This document shows positions 1 to 12,258 of a stretch of 64,000 nt of DNA, piece by piece. Numbering within the stretch: position 1 is the stretch's first letter; every line of letters begins with the position of its first letter. Source of the stretch: Ochotona curzoniae. Taxonomy: Eukaryota > Chordata > Mammalia > Lagomorpha > Ochotonidae. The stretch covers positions 118,993 to 182,992 of the forward strand of contig NW_024466513.1 in NCBI RefSeq assembly GCF_017591425.1. The letters are read 5' to 3'. Under the pieces are notes generated by a model. The model made no database searches. It saw only the letters and a program-made list of their open reading frames with translations, and was not told where the DNA came from. The translations under genes were made by a program, and so were the position numbers.

Positions 1-844
1 GAAAAGTGAAATGTTTTCATAGTTCCAGTGTGGAAAAATCCCTAGGCTTCACTACATTTTCAGCAGATTTGCACACTTACACTAAAGGGAAACCCAGTCC
101 CATACACTCACGAGCTGCTGGATTCCATGGAGGCTTAATATCCTCTGTGCCAGGACCTCTAGGGAGAAAGACAACAGAAATCAACTTGAGTCCCTCACCA
201 CCTTTCTTCACCAGGCAGAGAAGCCTGTCACTATGGTTTTTCTAGAATGCTGAGGCTGCAGGATTCTGGACTGTTATGACCAAGCTGCAGTTAACTGGAC
301 AGTTTGTATGGCCACAGAGCACTGTGAGTTCAGAGATGCAGCCAGTCAGAATGTTCTCTGTCAACAGGACAGACACAATTGGTTATGTGAGTGAAGCTAG
401 GGTGAGGGCCAAGGCTGCAGCTCAAGTTCAGAGCTTTGACTTTTCACTTGGTCATGGCGCACTAAAGTTGCTGTGCTGTCACATTCTGTTTGGTTCAACT
501 CATCCATCCATGGGACTGTCATCTCACTGTGATCTGTAGCTTGGCAGAACCTGTGGCAGCTACATTACAATTCTAGAAGTATCAAACTTCTACAACCATT
601 CCCCCACACCGTTCTTTTCGAACTTTTCATACTCTCCACACATTTGGAACATAATGCCATGGGTGTTATTTACATGTTTGTTGCAAAGAAAGCTTACAGA
701 TATTACATGCATTCATCCTATTTTGTTGTGTTTCACTTTGAGTAAGTCTCCCTTTCTAGTCTCCCCTACTGTCTCCCTCTTTTGATTCAATAGCATTTTG
801 TGTTTGTACTTGGTGGCATTGCATCATTCTGCAAATTGTAACTC
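1..844. other. Unassigned non-repetitive stretch
   Basis: No recognisable gene, RNA or repeat. Two short open frames (6-245 and 276-539) show no known motif and no copy elsewhere in the window. The stretch is mixed-composition intergenic DNA that becomes T-rich to the right. Confidence 0.4.
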
Positions 845-1555
845 TTCCTCCTTGGGATCCAGTCATTATGTGAATTGGTTAATTTAGTTTAATTTGGATT
901 CATTAAGGTATACTTTGCTTTAATTGTTATTTATTCATTTATGCTTCAAATACATGCATAGGCCTTGTGCTTTCTGTTTGTTGGTTGTTTCCATGACCAC
1001 ATTTCCATCGTATTCCTGGATCTTGTTCAGGAGTAGAGGCAACCTTGCTTTTCCTCCAATCCCAGGGGAAACATTTTCAAAAATGCTGTTATTTGTGTGT
1101 TATATGTTGTAGGCTTATTTGTGAAAACCTGGATGACATTAAGTAATTCAAGATTAAAAATTTCTATTCTATTGAATGTATTTTATGTATGGTTATGGGA
1201 ATATATTGAAGAAGGAAGTTATTTATTCATTTATTTATTTATTCAAAAGAGACTTTTAGATGGTTGTTTTTGTTCATTGGATCTGGTCCTTTTGCTAATG
1301 TGTGAACGATGGGTTTGGATTTTGCAGGATACTTTTCTCTTATTGCTTGAACATTTTATGGGCTGATTGATTTATCTACTGCTGCTTCAATGTGGAGTCT
1401 CAGTCTTTGTGTTTTCTGTTTGTTGATTGTCTCCATGTCCACATTTACACTGTAACATGGAGTGTGTTCATGAGTAAATACAATCCAGTCTCATCCCAGG
1501 GGAAACATTCTCAATAATGCTGTGTTCCTTGGGTTATATGTTATAGGTTTATTTT
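845..1555 (-). mobile_element. L1 ORF2-like fragment, internally duplicated
   Basis: T-rich sequence that, read on the minus strand, resembles a degraded L1 ORF2 segment. A block at about 958-1125 recurs at about 1404-1556 in the same orientation and about 448 bp away, both copies carrying 'cccaggggaaacatt'. Many stops; no function expected. The family is assigned by eye. Confidence 0.4.
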
Positions 1556-2014
1556 GTTGCATCCAAACTGAGCCTCTCCCCAAAAAGTACAGCCCAGACA
1601 ACTCTGCTAAGCAGCAAAGTGTATTGAGGAGACAGGTAAAACAACTTGCTAGAGTCAGCTGTCCTTCCCTTCACAGAGTGATCTAGAGATATAAAAAGCA
1701 TGAGTTATAGAGTCATGGGTACCAGGTGAGTTGGGCAGCTACAGGAGTCTGACATGGAGACAATGAGTGAACAATGGGTAGGCTATAACAACTACAGGAG
1801 GCTTCCATGGGGATAATACACAGGAGGCAGTCATAGGAACAATGAGTGAATAAACCGTACAAATTGATTCCTGGAAATGAGGGTTGCAGGGCATGTTAGC
1901 CTAGTGATCTGGCCCCAAAAGTAGGAAACTGGTAAAGCATTTTGTACAGAAGCATACCAACCATGTTATCAAATTTGTGAAGGCCTGAACCAAAGTGACT
2001 CCATTTTGTGACCG
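1556..2014 (-). mobile_element. Solo LTR (family B), minus strand
   Basis: On the minus strand it runs from an 'aatggagtcacttt' start, through degenerate internal repeats built on 'actcattgt' and 'gcctcctgtag', to a 'tttttatatc' TATA-like box and an 'aatacactttgctgcttag' region resembling an LTR polyadenylation/R segment. A related fragment lies at 43470-43720. No gag, pol or env flanks it, so it is read as a solo LTR of an endogenous retrovirus, class unknown. Confidence 0.55.
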
Positions 2015-2790
2015 AATTTCACATTCCCTCCTTTTCTAGTAACTAGAGTCAAACCTTTGACTCAGTGCCTTTCACAGATATGGAGTTATAATGAGACTTG
2101 AGGACCATAAATTTAGCAGTATTAATTCATTGTTTTATACATTTGACCAAACATTTAATACTAGCCTCCTAACAATCCTAAAAACAGAAGCATAAAGCAG
2201 TGATTAATGTGGTGAACCAAAGTGAATAGGAGAATAAATGTTAAAACCAATATTGTGGAGTTTCTCTTAGCTTTTCTCTTTCCTTGGGGTAGTTTCTGAT
2301 AAGAGATGGACTATTTTTAGTTATTCTAGATTGATTTGCATAGAAACCGCAGGTTTTTCTCATGGTTACTCAAAGGTCTCCTTGTTTAAGTACAATAGGT
2401 CTAGTCCCTGTCTCTCTTGGAGGAGCAACTCAAAGAGTTTAGGGAGGATTCTAAGCTAGCCATATTAATTTGTTTACTTACTGCTTGGAAATTTGGGCTC
2501 CATTTTTCCATTTTTTGTGGGGTTCAGTTCCCAGGACCTGTTTTCTCCTTTCATGGGACTCTATTTTGTTACTAACACAACAGGACAATTAAAATTATTT
2601 TTAATCTTAATAATATAGCATACTTTCAGATCTTGGTAATGCTTTGTATTTAATCCAAATAGCCAATACCTTTACTAGAAGAAAAAGTTTTCCTTTTATT
2701 TTATTTTTTTAATTAATTAATTAATTTTTTTTTACATTTTGACATCTTCAATGAAGAACATTCATTGTGACACATACTAAAGAGAAAGTT
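2015..2790. other. AT-rich intergenic stretch, nothing recognised
   Basis: Contains a T/A-rich tract (about 2690-2735, TTAA repeats) just before a minus-strand SINE. No open frame of note, RNA gene or repeat family recognised. Confidence 0.4.
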
Positions 2791-3114
2791 TTGAAATATT
2801 TATTTTGAAAGTGAAAATTAATGACAGACATGGAGGGAGAAAGAGAGAGAGAATCTTCTATCTGCTGGTTTACTTCCCAAATGGCTAGGGCTGGGTGAAA
2901 TTAAAGCCAAGAGTCTGAAACTCCCCCTCGGTCTCTCACGTGGGTGGCATGGGCCCAAATACCTGAGCAATCTTCCACTGCTTTCTTTAGTACATTAGCA
3001 AGAAGCTAGGTTAGAAGTAAAGCATATAATGCTCAAGCCACCACTCAAATGGGATCCTGATGTTACAAGTATTGGGTTAACCAATGCTTAACACTGCACC
3101 ACAATGCTGGCCCA
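2791..3114 (-). mobile_element. CSINE (old, diverged)
   Basis: Minus orientation: begins with an 'aatatttatttt' tail complement, contains 'gtctctcacgtgggtg' and ends 'caccacaatgctggccc', the complement of the SINE head. Many substitutions show age. Confidence 0.75.
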
Positions 3115-3584
3115 GGAAAATCTTAAGATTATGGTTCCTGTCCTCACATAGACTGTAGTATATATTTTAAATGAAAAACAACAATAAAGTAATAAGCGCA
3201 ATAATTGACTATGAGAGCGAACAGGAAAAAAATTTCCCAGGTTATAATGACATTCACAGATAAGAGGGAGAAAAATGAAGTGACACTAAAAATACACATA
3301 CCATTTCTTGTCACATTGACTGATGTTGAATGTTATGTTGCTTGTCAACGTGAGCTATACCAAATCTTTTCAAGACAGTTTATGATGAATAGAAGAATCT
3401 CTGACTCTTCCACAAGTTTTCTTCACTACCACTAACCATGTCTGCTCATCCACATTTCTTTCTGTCATTCTCCCTAGATCTCAGAAAAGGAAACATCTTT
3501 ATTTTTTCGCTAGGAGGGGTGGAGCAGGCAAATGTGCTAAAAAGCAACAATGATAGCAGAAGGAACAGTGAAAAGTATGCATCA
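3115..3584. other. Unassigned stretch
   Basis: A 76-codon open frame at 3205-3435 has no recognisable motif. No repeat identified. Confidence 0.35.
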
Positions 3585-3695
3585 AGAAACCTGAGTTAGC
3601 ATCTCAGCTTTTCTCTGCCTGTGTGATTTGGGGAAAGCAACTGCACCTGCTCAGATCTGATTCTTAAGTGTCTCTGGCTTTTATTGCAAGAAAAC
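3585..3695 (+). mobile_element. MIR SINE relic
   Basis: The core 'ctgcctgtgtgatttgggg' followed by 'aaagcaactgcacctg' matches the mammalian MIR pattern of 'tgtgtgaccttgggcaagt' and a polypyrimidine continuation. Confidence 0.6.
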
Positions 3696-4380
3696 AAAAC
3701 ACAGCAAATTAAAGTTTTCACATTAGCACATAAAATGAAAACAGAATGTATGTTTGTAAACACTGATACCAGTAGTCAAGTTTTATTTTAGATGTGAACA
3801 TTCTAAGAGGATTTGCAGTTAATGATATATTAATGTGGTACAGTATAAATACCACAATATGAAAGGTTAACAACTGCATTTTCTTCACTTATACTGCTAC
3901 AATCATAGATGTTTTTCTTTTATGAAATTTCAAGATTAAGTTTTCGCTAACATCTAAGAATTTGCTTGAAGTTTCTCAGCTTTAATGATTCTACCCTTAG
4001 AAATAGTGCAAGTTTGAGAAGCTTGTGGGTTTTACAAGTAGAATATTCTCTCCAAAAACCACATTGAGGTTTGGTTGTCCTTTGAAAATGGTAAAGAGCT
4101 AGAGTCTTACAAAGGAAACTCAGAAAGGTGGGATAGCACTGTTGTCTTGCTAAAAGTATCTCTTGCAGCAACAAGCATCTTGTGTGCTTTTGTTATCCCA
4201 ACAGGGGCATGCCCCTAACTGTCTGTAAGCCCATCTAACCATGACCTCATGGCTAAACACAGAAAAATAAACAAGAAGACAAACAGGACTGAACTGATCC
4301 ATTCTTTAGGAGAAATTCATTCACTTCCTCAGTAGGGTATTCATCCATTATTGTACGGGCAGAGTCTTCAAGATCTGATT

Positions 4381-4439
4381 TTTCTTTTTCTTTTTAAAAT
4401 TTTTGTTGTGTTTTTTTTTTTTAATGCTTATATTGGTTA
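4381..4439 (-). mobile_element. Short retroposed insert with 11-bp target-site duplication
   Basis: Perfect 11-bp direct repeats 'aagatctgatt' at 4370-4380 and 4440-4450 flank a 59-nt segment that starts with poly-T-rich DNA, i.e. an A-rich tail on the minus strand. This is the layout of an L1-mobilised insertion, here only a tail plus about 15 nt of body. Confidence 0.5.
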
Positions 4440-4450
4440 AAGATCTGATT

Positions 4451-5762
4451 CTTTATCTGTAACAGGAAGAAATGGGACTGGTACATGTTGAAGGTATCTT
4501 TTTTGCCAAACATTCTAACCCCGCCACCCACTCATTTCCCATGCTTTCTCCCCCTGTGTCTGAAAGCACAACATTTTCTTTCTTACTTACTGAGAAAGAG
4601 AAAACCTTTTAGTCCTTCCTGGATCTAAACCTCCTATATTCCATTTGCTGCTCTTAAATCCAGGTCATTAAATCACCAATGCTCAATAGCTCACAGCTCT
4701 TTTCCCCCTCAGAATTGTGACATTAATCATTCCAGATCACCTCACCTACTTTTCATAATGGCACATTTTAATTACTCTTCCTAAATGCTACACATTCATC
4801 TTCTTTGCTGGTTCATCTTCATTTGGACTTCACCTAAGGTGGGTCCAACAATGCTCAGTCCCCAGAATCTTCTTCCCTATCACACTCTTCCTCCAAAGGA
4901 GTCCCTGGCGGACTAGGTCAGGGCTATGTCAGGATTACTAGTCAGTCCAACTACCCTGCAACAGGTCTCTAGCAGGAAACATTCAAAGCTGATCCAATCA
5001 GATCTAGCATTTGCTGATGGCTCACCAGAGGCATTGAAAACACTTCTGCCCAAGCAGTATGAGGACAGAAGGGGGTGTCCTTACCTGTCCCTGCTTGAAG
5101 AAGTGCAGGGCAAATTTGCACATTCTGCAGCCTATGAAAATACATTCTTCCCTACTCCCAAAGCTACAAGCAAAAGTGGATGTCAATGTCAGCAATGCCA
5201 GCTTTATGCACACAGTCTTCTTTGATTTGGGGGATTAAAGAGCCACACAATAGCTACTCACGGTTGAAGTGATCTGCTTAGTGTAAACTGCATATAAATG
5301 ACAAATCTGTGAAAAGGCTCTCAAGAGATCCAATTTATTACTACAGGAAATGAAACATAATACATGATGAAAAAACGGTCAGGATACATGAAAAAAACAT
5401 ACAAAATGAGAGGTAAAAATCAGAAAGTAATCTGTTTCCCAGGAAGAGTGGTATTACTGCAGGAAAGTCACCTTTTACTTATGCATGAAGTACACAAATC
5501 AAACCAAAGCTTGGTAGTGTAGGACTGATCAACACACATACTCCAAAGAAAATCATTTTCTCCCCTCTCCCAGTCCTGGAAACAGAATCCAGGACCTTTG
5601 GTGCCTGTCCAAGGCTCAGTAATTCTGTCTGCTATATTGGCCTAACCAGAACCGGTAGGAAATGCTACTTTCATAACTTTTCCTTCTGCTTGTTTTCCAT
5701 TTGTTGCTGTTATTTTTACTAACGTTAGGACTGAAACATCACTCTCATTAGAATATGGTCAA
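4451..5762. other. Unassigned intergenic stretch
   Basis: Holds a 99-codon open frame (4926-5225) with no recognised domain and no promoter or splice context. A short old tRNA-SINE-like fragment may lie near 5570-5650. Otherwise nothing recognised. Confidence 0.35.
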
Positions 5763-6083
5763 GACCCAGTGTGGTAGACTAGTGGCTAAAGAATTCACCT
5801 TGCATGTACTGAAATTGATATGGCAGCCACTTCATATCCCAGTTTCCCAATTCCATACAGTTCCCTGCTTGTGGCCTGGGAAAGCAGTAAAATCTATCCA
5901 AAAGCCTTGGAACCCTGCATCCACGTGGGAGACCTAGAAGAATCTCCTGAATCCCTCTTTTGGATCAGCTGAGCTCTGACTGTTGTGACCAATTTGGCAG
6001 TGAACTAGCAGATGGAAGATTTTTCTGTCTCTCCTTCCCTCTCTAAATCTGACAGTCCATTAAAAATAAATAAATCTTAACAA
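5763..6083 (+). mobile_element. CSINE
   Basis: Head 'tagactagtggctaaag', body 'gtggcctgggaaagcagt' and tail 'aaaaataaataaatctt'. Intermediate divergence from the window's youngest copy. Confidence 0.9.
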
Positions 6084-6531
6084 AATGAATGTGCCAGTTC
6101 ACTCACAAAACTCCCACTAGAACTGAGTAGAAGCTAACAGCAGGCAAAATGCTGTTAGTGCTTTTCTGATGTTTTTTTTTTTTTTCACAATGTGCTGTGG
6201 GTTCACACACTGAGGACACAATGAGGACAGCGGAATGGTTCTGAGGACCCCCACCATGGCCTCAAAAGGATAATCTTACACAGGTGTCAAGGCCTGTCTG
6301 AACAACGCAATACTTTAAGTCAAATATTAGAAGCATTTTTCTCTCGTTTTAGTTGAACTTATTATGAATTTCGCTTATAACAGGGGTGGAGAATGTCTGG
6401 CCCAGGTGTTGTATGAAGCCTGTGCAACCATCTGGACTAACCGTCCTAAAACAACTGCATGAGGGACTTGGAATTCAATGACTTTACGGCACAGTCTTAA
6501 TTAAATGATGCATTTTTAGTAGTAGTATTCG
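6084..6531. other. Unassigned stretch, possible DNA-transposon relic
   Basis: Around 6385-6440 the phrase 'caggggtggagaatgtctgg' resembles terminal regions of old mammalian hAT-type elements; this is weak. Remainder unassigned, with a T15-type tract at about 6171-6185. Confidence 0.25.
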
Positions 6532-6832
6532 TATTATTTATTGGAAAGGCAGATAAACCGAAATATGGAGACACAATAAGAAAAGTCTTTTCTCCATCCA
6601 CTGATTCATTCTCCAAATAGCCCAAACAGCCAGATCTGAGCAAATCCAAAGCCAGGAGATTCTTTCAGGATCCCATGTGGGTGCAGGTCCGACGGCTTTG
6701 GAGCTTGCTTTCTCAGGCCCCAAGCAGGGCGTTGGAAGGGAAGTGGAGCATCAGGAATATGAACTGGCTGCCATATGGGTTCCCCACAAATATGAGGTGA
6801 AAATTTAGCCACTAGCCTAGCACGCTGGGTCC
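6532..6832 (-). mobile_element. CSINE
   Basis: Minus orientation, from 'attatttattggaaaggcag' through 'gatcccatgtgggtgcag' to 'cacgctgggtcc'. Moderately diverged and slightly shortened. Confidence 0.85.
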
Positions 6833-6944
6833 AGGGCAATTTTTGAAGTCCATGATCTTCTATGGCTTCTGAATGATTTGTTATAAGTGTTCAAATGGCA
6901 CTTGGTAGAATAAAGGTTAACAGACAATCAAAAATTGGAGACAA

Positions 6945-7253
6945 AGTTCGAGCACAGTGGCACAGTGGATTAAACTGCCACTGACAGAGCCTGTGTTCCA
7001 CATAGGCACCAGTTCAAAAACCGGCTGTTTGTCTTCCCTTTTAGCTTCTTCTAACACACCTGGAAAAGCAGTGGGGAATGACACAAGCACTTGGAAACCT
7101 GCACCTACATGGGAGACCCAGAATAAGTTTTTGGCTCCTGACTTTTCTGCCTGGCTCAGGCCCAACTGCTGCAACAATTTGCAGAAGCGATAGGATCTTG
7201 TTCTCTGTAACTGTGGTTTCAATGAAACACATCTTAAAAAAAAAAAAAAAAAA
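6945..7253 (+). mobile_element. CSINE, older subtype, with long A tail
   Basis: Head 'cacagtggcacagtggatta', which keeps the 'cacagtgg...taaa' pattern of an older subtype. The poly-A tail at about 7235-7253 is uninterrupted. Confidence 0.75.
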
Positions 7254-8225
7254 GGATGGAGGATACAAAGGCAATTGGAAGAGAAATCAAGGAGATGACA
7301 AGGAGTAGGGATATGGCCTAATCACATTCTGCAAAAATATTCTGGGTATAACTGAAGGAGTGAACATACATAGAGAAAGTTCCTCTTACACTCTAATCTT
7401 TACTTTTAGTGTACCTTCCACCAAAAACAAACAGCTCAAAACACCAAAGTTAAATCTCTAGCCTAACACTACACACAGCATTAATAAAGGCTTAGAGAAC
7501 TTTCAGGCAGTGGGGTTTGTAAACAACAGGCTATTTTGAAAACAAACTACATGCTATGTAGTGAGGCTCTAGAGGCCAAAAAGGTGGGGCAAAAGTGCCA
7601 GTTAGTCTGGACTGTGAAGCTGTGAGCAATTAACTGTCATGCTGTTCACTGAACCTTCCCTAAATTCTGCAGTCTAGACAGCAAGGCAACCAGAAAGCCA
7701 CGAGTCTCTGAATCACAAGGGGACTTGATACACTCAAACATTATGATTCTTTTGGTGTCGATCTTCAGATAAAGACAATTGCTTGCTGCAGGGTGATCAG
7801 ACGACAAGAGGCACGCTTAGTTTGAATGGCATTCACTGGGACCCAAATTCCCAGCTGGAAACAAAGGGCAAATGGTAGCTAAGCTACTTGGAGACCCAGA
7901 AACCCTCAGACTCTGATGGTCCTGCAGTGTGGGTAGTCCTGGCTGGAGACCCAGAGGCCCGTAAACCTTGACAGCCCTGCAGGGACAGCAGTGCTGGCTG
8001 GGTGGCTCACATCACAGCAGGAACTACTGCATCTTCATCCTCTACCTCCTCCTGCTCCTCATTGTTTACATGTTGCCAGGAGGGCATGCTCACCAGACGG
8101 AGGTTCTTCAGCCCTGCTGACTCCTTAATTAATTAACAAAATTATTAAAAATCAATCCATAGATATGAAAAATACCCTCCAACTTTCAACAGACACACAA
8201 AACCAAAGCAAGACCTGAACAGATG
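7254..8225. other. Unassigned stretch with a two-unit imperfect tandem repeat
   Basis: About 7888-8005 holds two diverged roughly 56-nt units, each containing 'ggagacccag' and 'cctgcag'. No gene recognised. Confidence 0.35.
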
Positions 8226-8527
8226 GATGTATTAAGCACTTGTTATGTTCAAATACAGAGAAAAAGATCTTCTGTCCACTGTCTTACTGCAAAAGTGTCT
8301 GCAATGGCTGGGATTGAGCCAATCCGTAGCCAAGAGCCAGGAGCTTCATCAGGTCTCTCTCATGGGTACAAGGCCCAAAGGCCTTTGGCCATCCTCAACT
8401 GCTTTCCCAGGCCACAAGCAGGGAGCTAGGTGGGAAGTATGGCAGCCAGGACACGAACCAGTGCCCAAACAGTATTTCCACACATGCAAGGCAAGTATTT
8501 TAGCCACTAGGCTACTGCACAGGGCCC
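8226..8527 (-). mobile_element. CSINE
   Basis: Minus orientation, with 'ctgctttcccaggccacaag' in the body and the terminal 'actgcacagggccc'. Inflates a 147-codon open frame that is not a gene. Confidence 0.9.
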
Positions 8528-9707
8528 TCAAATACATTTTTATTTCTCCACAGCCACCCCTACTTCTTTGCTTTTATGATTCAATTGAAGGAGAAAATGA
8601 TCATGAGAAGCAACTTGAAAAAATAATAGTGGAATGTTTTTTTCAAGGAGAAATGATGTCTTATGAGCATCTCCAGAATCACTTGTAGGTTGTCCAGGAT
8701 TAGGAAGATAAATTATATCGCAGCACTTTTAACCCATTTTGTAAGCAGTGTCACCAAGAAAACAATCCATTTTAATACAAAATCATTATAATTCATTAAA
8801 TTTATCAGCGACATTGCCCAAAATATGACTTGGTGAGTGCTGAAGAATACAGTCTAACACAGCGAGTTGAATTCATATAATTCTGACTACATATTAGACA
8901 TAGACACACAGGCCAAAGTTAGAACAAAATACTATATACGCTGGCTGTGCTAATCAGCTTTCTTCTATTTTAGGCCGTTATATATATGTAAATATATTAA
9001 TATATTTATAAACACATGCATAAATATACTTTTAATGGCCATATATATACATATATACAATTTTTGCAAAGAAAAAAACACATGTAAAATCAAAACAAAT
9101 GGCCTGGAAATGCCAAATCCCCAATCCTAGAAGACACAAAAAGTCACTTAAACAACGAATTCCAATGTGCCTAATCCTATTCTTTAAACGCAAAATACAC
9201 TGACTGAGGATTCACCACAGACAAAAAGGGGCTGTTGCACAGGCAGCCAACACTCCATGCCTCTGCAGGGCTCTCCCTCTCCACAGATGCCTCCAGTCTT
9301 CAGCCCTGACCTTCTGTAAACGAGCAACATTTGTCTTAGAGCAGTAGAGACACAATGTGGCCGATATCAAATCACTGGCCCCACTGCAAATGTATAAAAC
9401 AATACACTCATAATGGGTGATGCAGGTCTCTCAATAAACCAGTCTTGAGAGGCCGTGGGCTCAGACATTGGCCTTCAGATATGTGAGCTTTCTGCAAGCA
9501 ATGGCTAATGCACTTCAGGAGGAGGAAGGCACATCTGAGGAGGCCATGGCATGCAAAAACCTGTCTAGGCTCAGACATCAACTTCAGTACACTCTAAATC
9601 TGCAAGACTACTGGAAACAAGAAGGGAAACTCCAGACCCATGAGCTTTTAAATGTAAATTTCATGCCCTTAACTGAAAATAAGCAAAAAAATTCAAAAAT
9701 TTATAAC
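8528..9707. other. AT-rich intergenic stretch, nothing recognised
   Basis: Includes a TATA-type simple region at about 8980-9060. A 109-codon open frame (9468-9797) runs into the next SINE and has no recognisable domain. Confidence 0.35.
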
Positions 9708-10025
9708 AAGACCTATCGTGGTAGCCTAGTGGCTAAAGTTCTTGCCTTGCATGCTCTGAGATTTCATATGGACACTGGTTCTACCCAGAGTTCCTGATTC
9801 ACCTCCAGCTCCCTGCATGTGTCCTTGAAAGCAGTCAATGACAGCCCAAAGCCTTGGGACTCTGCATTCGTTTGGAAACCCTGAAGAATCTCCTGTCTGC
9901 TGCCATTTGATTGGCTCAGTTCTAGCCATTGAGACCACTTGGCAAGTGACCCAGCCAATGGAAGATTTTCTTCTTTGTCTCTCCTCTCCTAAATTTCCAA
10001 TAAAAAGGAATAAATCTTTAACAAA
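9708..10025 (+). mobile_element. CSINE
   Basis: Head 'ggtagcctagtggctaaag', tail 'ataaatctttaacaaa'. Confidence 0.88.
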
Positions 10026-10220
10026 AATTCAAAACAGATGGGAAAATGGGAGTCTACATTGATGAGAAGCAAAATGAGGTTAAAAGAATACAACTTACAA
10101 ATCTTTAAATGTCTACCCTAATTAACTATGTAAAGGTTGTCAAAAAAAATCTCTAAATATCAATCCAATGTTCCTGAAACACTACACTCTAGGAGTAAAA
10201 AATGACTAACAGTAAGCAGC

Positions 10221-10436
10221 AAGTAGCAGTCACTGTAGTGCAGTGGGTTAAACTGCTGCTTCTTACACTGAAATGCCACATGAGAGTCTGTTTGAGACCT
10301 AGCTGCTCCACTTTCAATTCAGGCTCCCAACTTCGGTCCTCCCTACCCCCCAGCAGCTGTAGCCATTTAGAGAACCCATGGATGGAAAACCTCTCTCTAT
10401 ATATTTCTCTCTCTTTCTTCTAACTCCATGTTTAAA
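10221..10436 (+). mobile_element. CSINE, old and shortened
   Basis: Head 'actgtagtgcagtgggttaa' as in old-subtype copies. The 3' part is shortened; the 'gctgctccactt' block remains. Confidence 0.65.
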
Positions 10437-10901
10437 CAAAACACATGAATTAGGGCCAAAATGAGATTCCTGGTTTCATGAAGACATACAACGTGCAAAT
10501 ATATCATTTGTAAATTCTAAGTGTGAATTAGAAATAAAGCCCACCAGCTATCTCTTCTAATTCTTCCCAAAACATGCCCCACACACACACCAAGCTGGAA
10601 GAGCTGGCAGTGTTGGCCACTCACTCTGCCCTAGCACTCAACAAGATGGCCTGCTGTGCCAGTAACATGAACTTGTTAGATCACTCATCAGGAGGAGAGA
10701 GAAGCTCACCAGCTTCACACCCAAGAGGACCTCCAGCAGAGACCAAGTCTTTGTCACTGTGCAGCTCTTCTTCAATGTCATTCCTGTGCTTGCAGACCTG
10801 GGAGTGAGTGTAACAGACTACTATTCAGCATTGAACTAATGGTTATCCACAAGAATCTCTGGTTTTAAGCAAATACAAATTAAATTAAAAAAAATAATTT
10901 A
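10437..10901. other. Unassigned stretch
   Basis: A 77-codon open frame (10574-10807) was inspected in all frames as a possible processed pseudogene but could not be assigned. No A tail or target-site duplication seen. Confidence 0.3.
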
Positions 10902-11212
10902 AGCGCATGGCATGATAGCATATTGGTTAAAGTCCTTGCCTTGCACGTACCGGCATCCCATATGGTCAACGGATCTAATCCTCATGGACCTGCTTCCCAT
11001 TCAGCTTCCTGCTTGTGGCCTGGGAAAGCAGTCGAGGACGGCCCAAAGCCTTGGGAACCGGCACCCATGTGGGGGACTAGAAAGAGCTCCTGGCTTCAGA
11101 TCGGACAGCACCAGCCTTTGTGGTCACTTGGGGAGTGAACCATCTTCCTCTCTATCTCTCCTCCTCTCTGTATATCCGCCTTTCCAAAAAATAAATAAAT
11201 AAATAAAAATAA
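10902..11212 (+). mobile_element. CSINE
   Basis: Contains 'catcccatatggtcaacgg' and 'gtggcctgggaaagcagtcg'; tail of five AAAT repeats. Only about 20 bp separate it from the next SINE. Confidence 0.92.
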
Positions 11213-11230
11213 TATAAAATTAAATGCAAT

Positions 11231-11563
11231 GAGGGCCTGGTGCAGTACCTAGTGGCTAAAGTGCTCGCATTGTACATGCCAAGGTCCCATATGGGCGTCA
11301 ATTATAAACCTGACAGGCCCACTTCCCATCCAGCTCCCAGTTTGTGGCCTGGGAAAGTAGTTGAGGATGGACCAAAGTACTGGGATCCTGCACCCACATG
11401 GGAGACCTGGAAGAGTCTCCATGCTCCTGGATTTGGATTGGTGCAGTTCTGGCCATAACAGCTGCTTGGACACTGAATCAGTGGATAGAAGTTCTTTCTG
11501 CCTCTCCTGCTCTATATCTGACTTTACAATAAAAACGAATGCAAATCTTTAAAAAAAAAAAAA
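11231..11563 (+). mobile_element. CSINE
   Basis: Starts 'gagggcctggtgcagtacct' and ends with a 12-A tail. Tandemly arranged with the preceding CSINE in the same orientation. Confidence 0.92.
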
Positions 11564-11639
11564 CTAAGTGCAATAAAAAAATCAAAACTTTTCAAGCTAG
11601 AAATAAATTCACATGAAATGTTGATATGTACCAGAAATA

Positions 11640-11937
11640 GCAGAGGGGAATGCAGTGTCTTTGTCAGCATCATAGTTCTTTAATGCAAACATACATTTAA
11701 GATCGAGTGAAGGCTGTGGCCTCTGTGATTTTTTTTTAACACTGGATGTGTTACGTTTGCTTAATACCAATTTGCCACCAAGAACTAATCACCACCCAAT
11801 TCAATTATTTCAAAATCTGCAGTTAGTACAGACCTCAGGGTCAAGACTCAATCTCTATACAGAGGTGCAGGTTAATGGTGGTGGATAGCAAGTGTTACCT
11901 CTTTCTACTCTTTTGTCCCCTTTAAGAAGTTATCTAG
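11640..11937 (+). repeat. Segmental duplication P1, left edge
   Basis: Reverse-complement counterpart of about 53740-53940 and 61750-62000: the shared block reads 'cccctttaagaagttatcta' here and its complement near 53735. This is the outermost part of the a-b-c module in P1, split from the rest by the SINE at 11938. Confidence 0.75.
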
Positions 11938-12258
11938 GGGGCCAAACACAATATCTTAGTGGTAAAAATCCTTGCCTTGCACAGGCCAAGATCCCAAGTA
12001 GGTGCTGTTCTAATCCACGTGACTCAACTTCCCAATCACTACCATGCCTTTGGCCTAGCAAAGCAGTTGAGGACAGTCCAAAGCCTTGGGAACCTACATG
12101 GGAGACCCAGAAGAGGCTCTTGCTCCTAGCTTAGGATCAGTGCAGCACAAGCCTTTGCAGTCACTTGGGGACTGAATCAATGAGCAGAAGATCTTCCTCT
12201 CTGTCTCTCCTCTCTGTGTATCTGCTTTCCAAATAAAAATAAAATGAAATTTTTAAAA
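11938..12258 (+). mobile_element. CSINE inserted in P1
   Basis: Diverged CSINE ('tagtggtaaaaatccttgcc') absent from the corresponding place in P3 and P4, so it probably post-dates the P1/P3-P4 split or was lost there. Confidence 0.8.

Noticed and set aside
9230..9460. Possible LTR ('gtataaaacaat' followed by 'caataaacc')
   Set aside because: TATA-like and AATAAA words alone; no second copy in the window and no clear ends.
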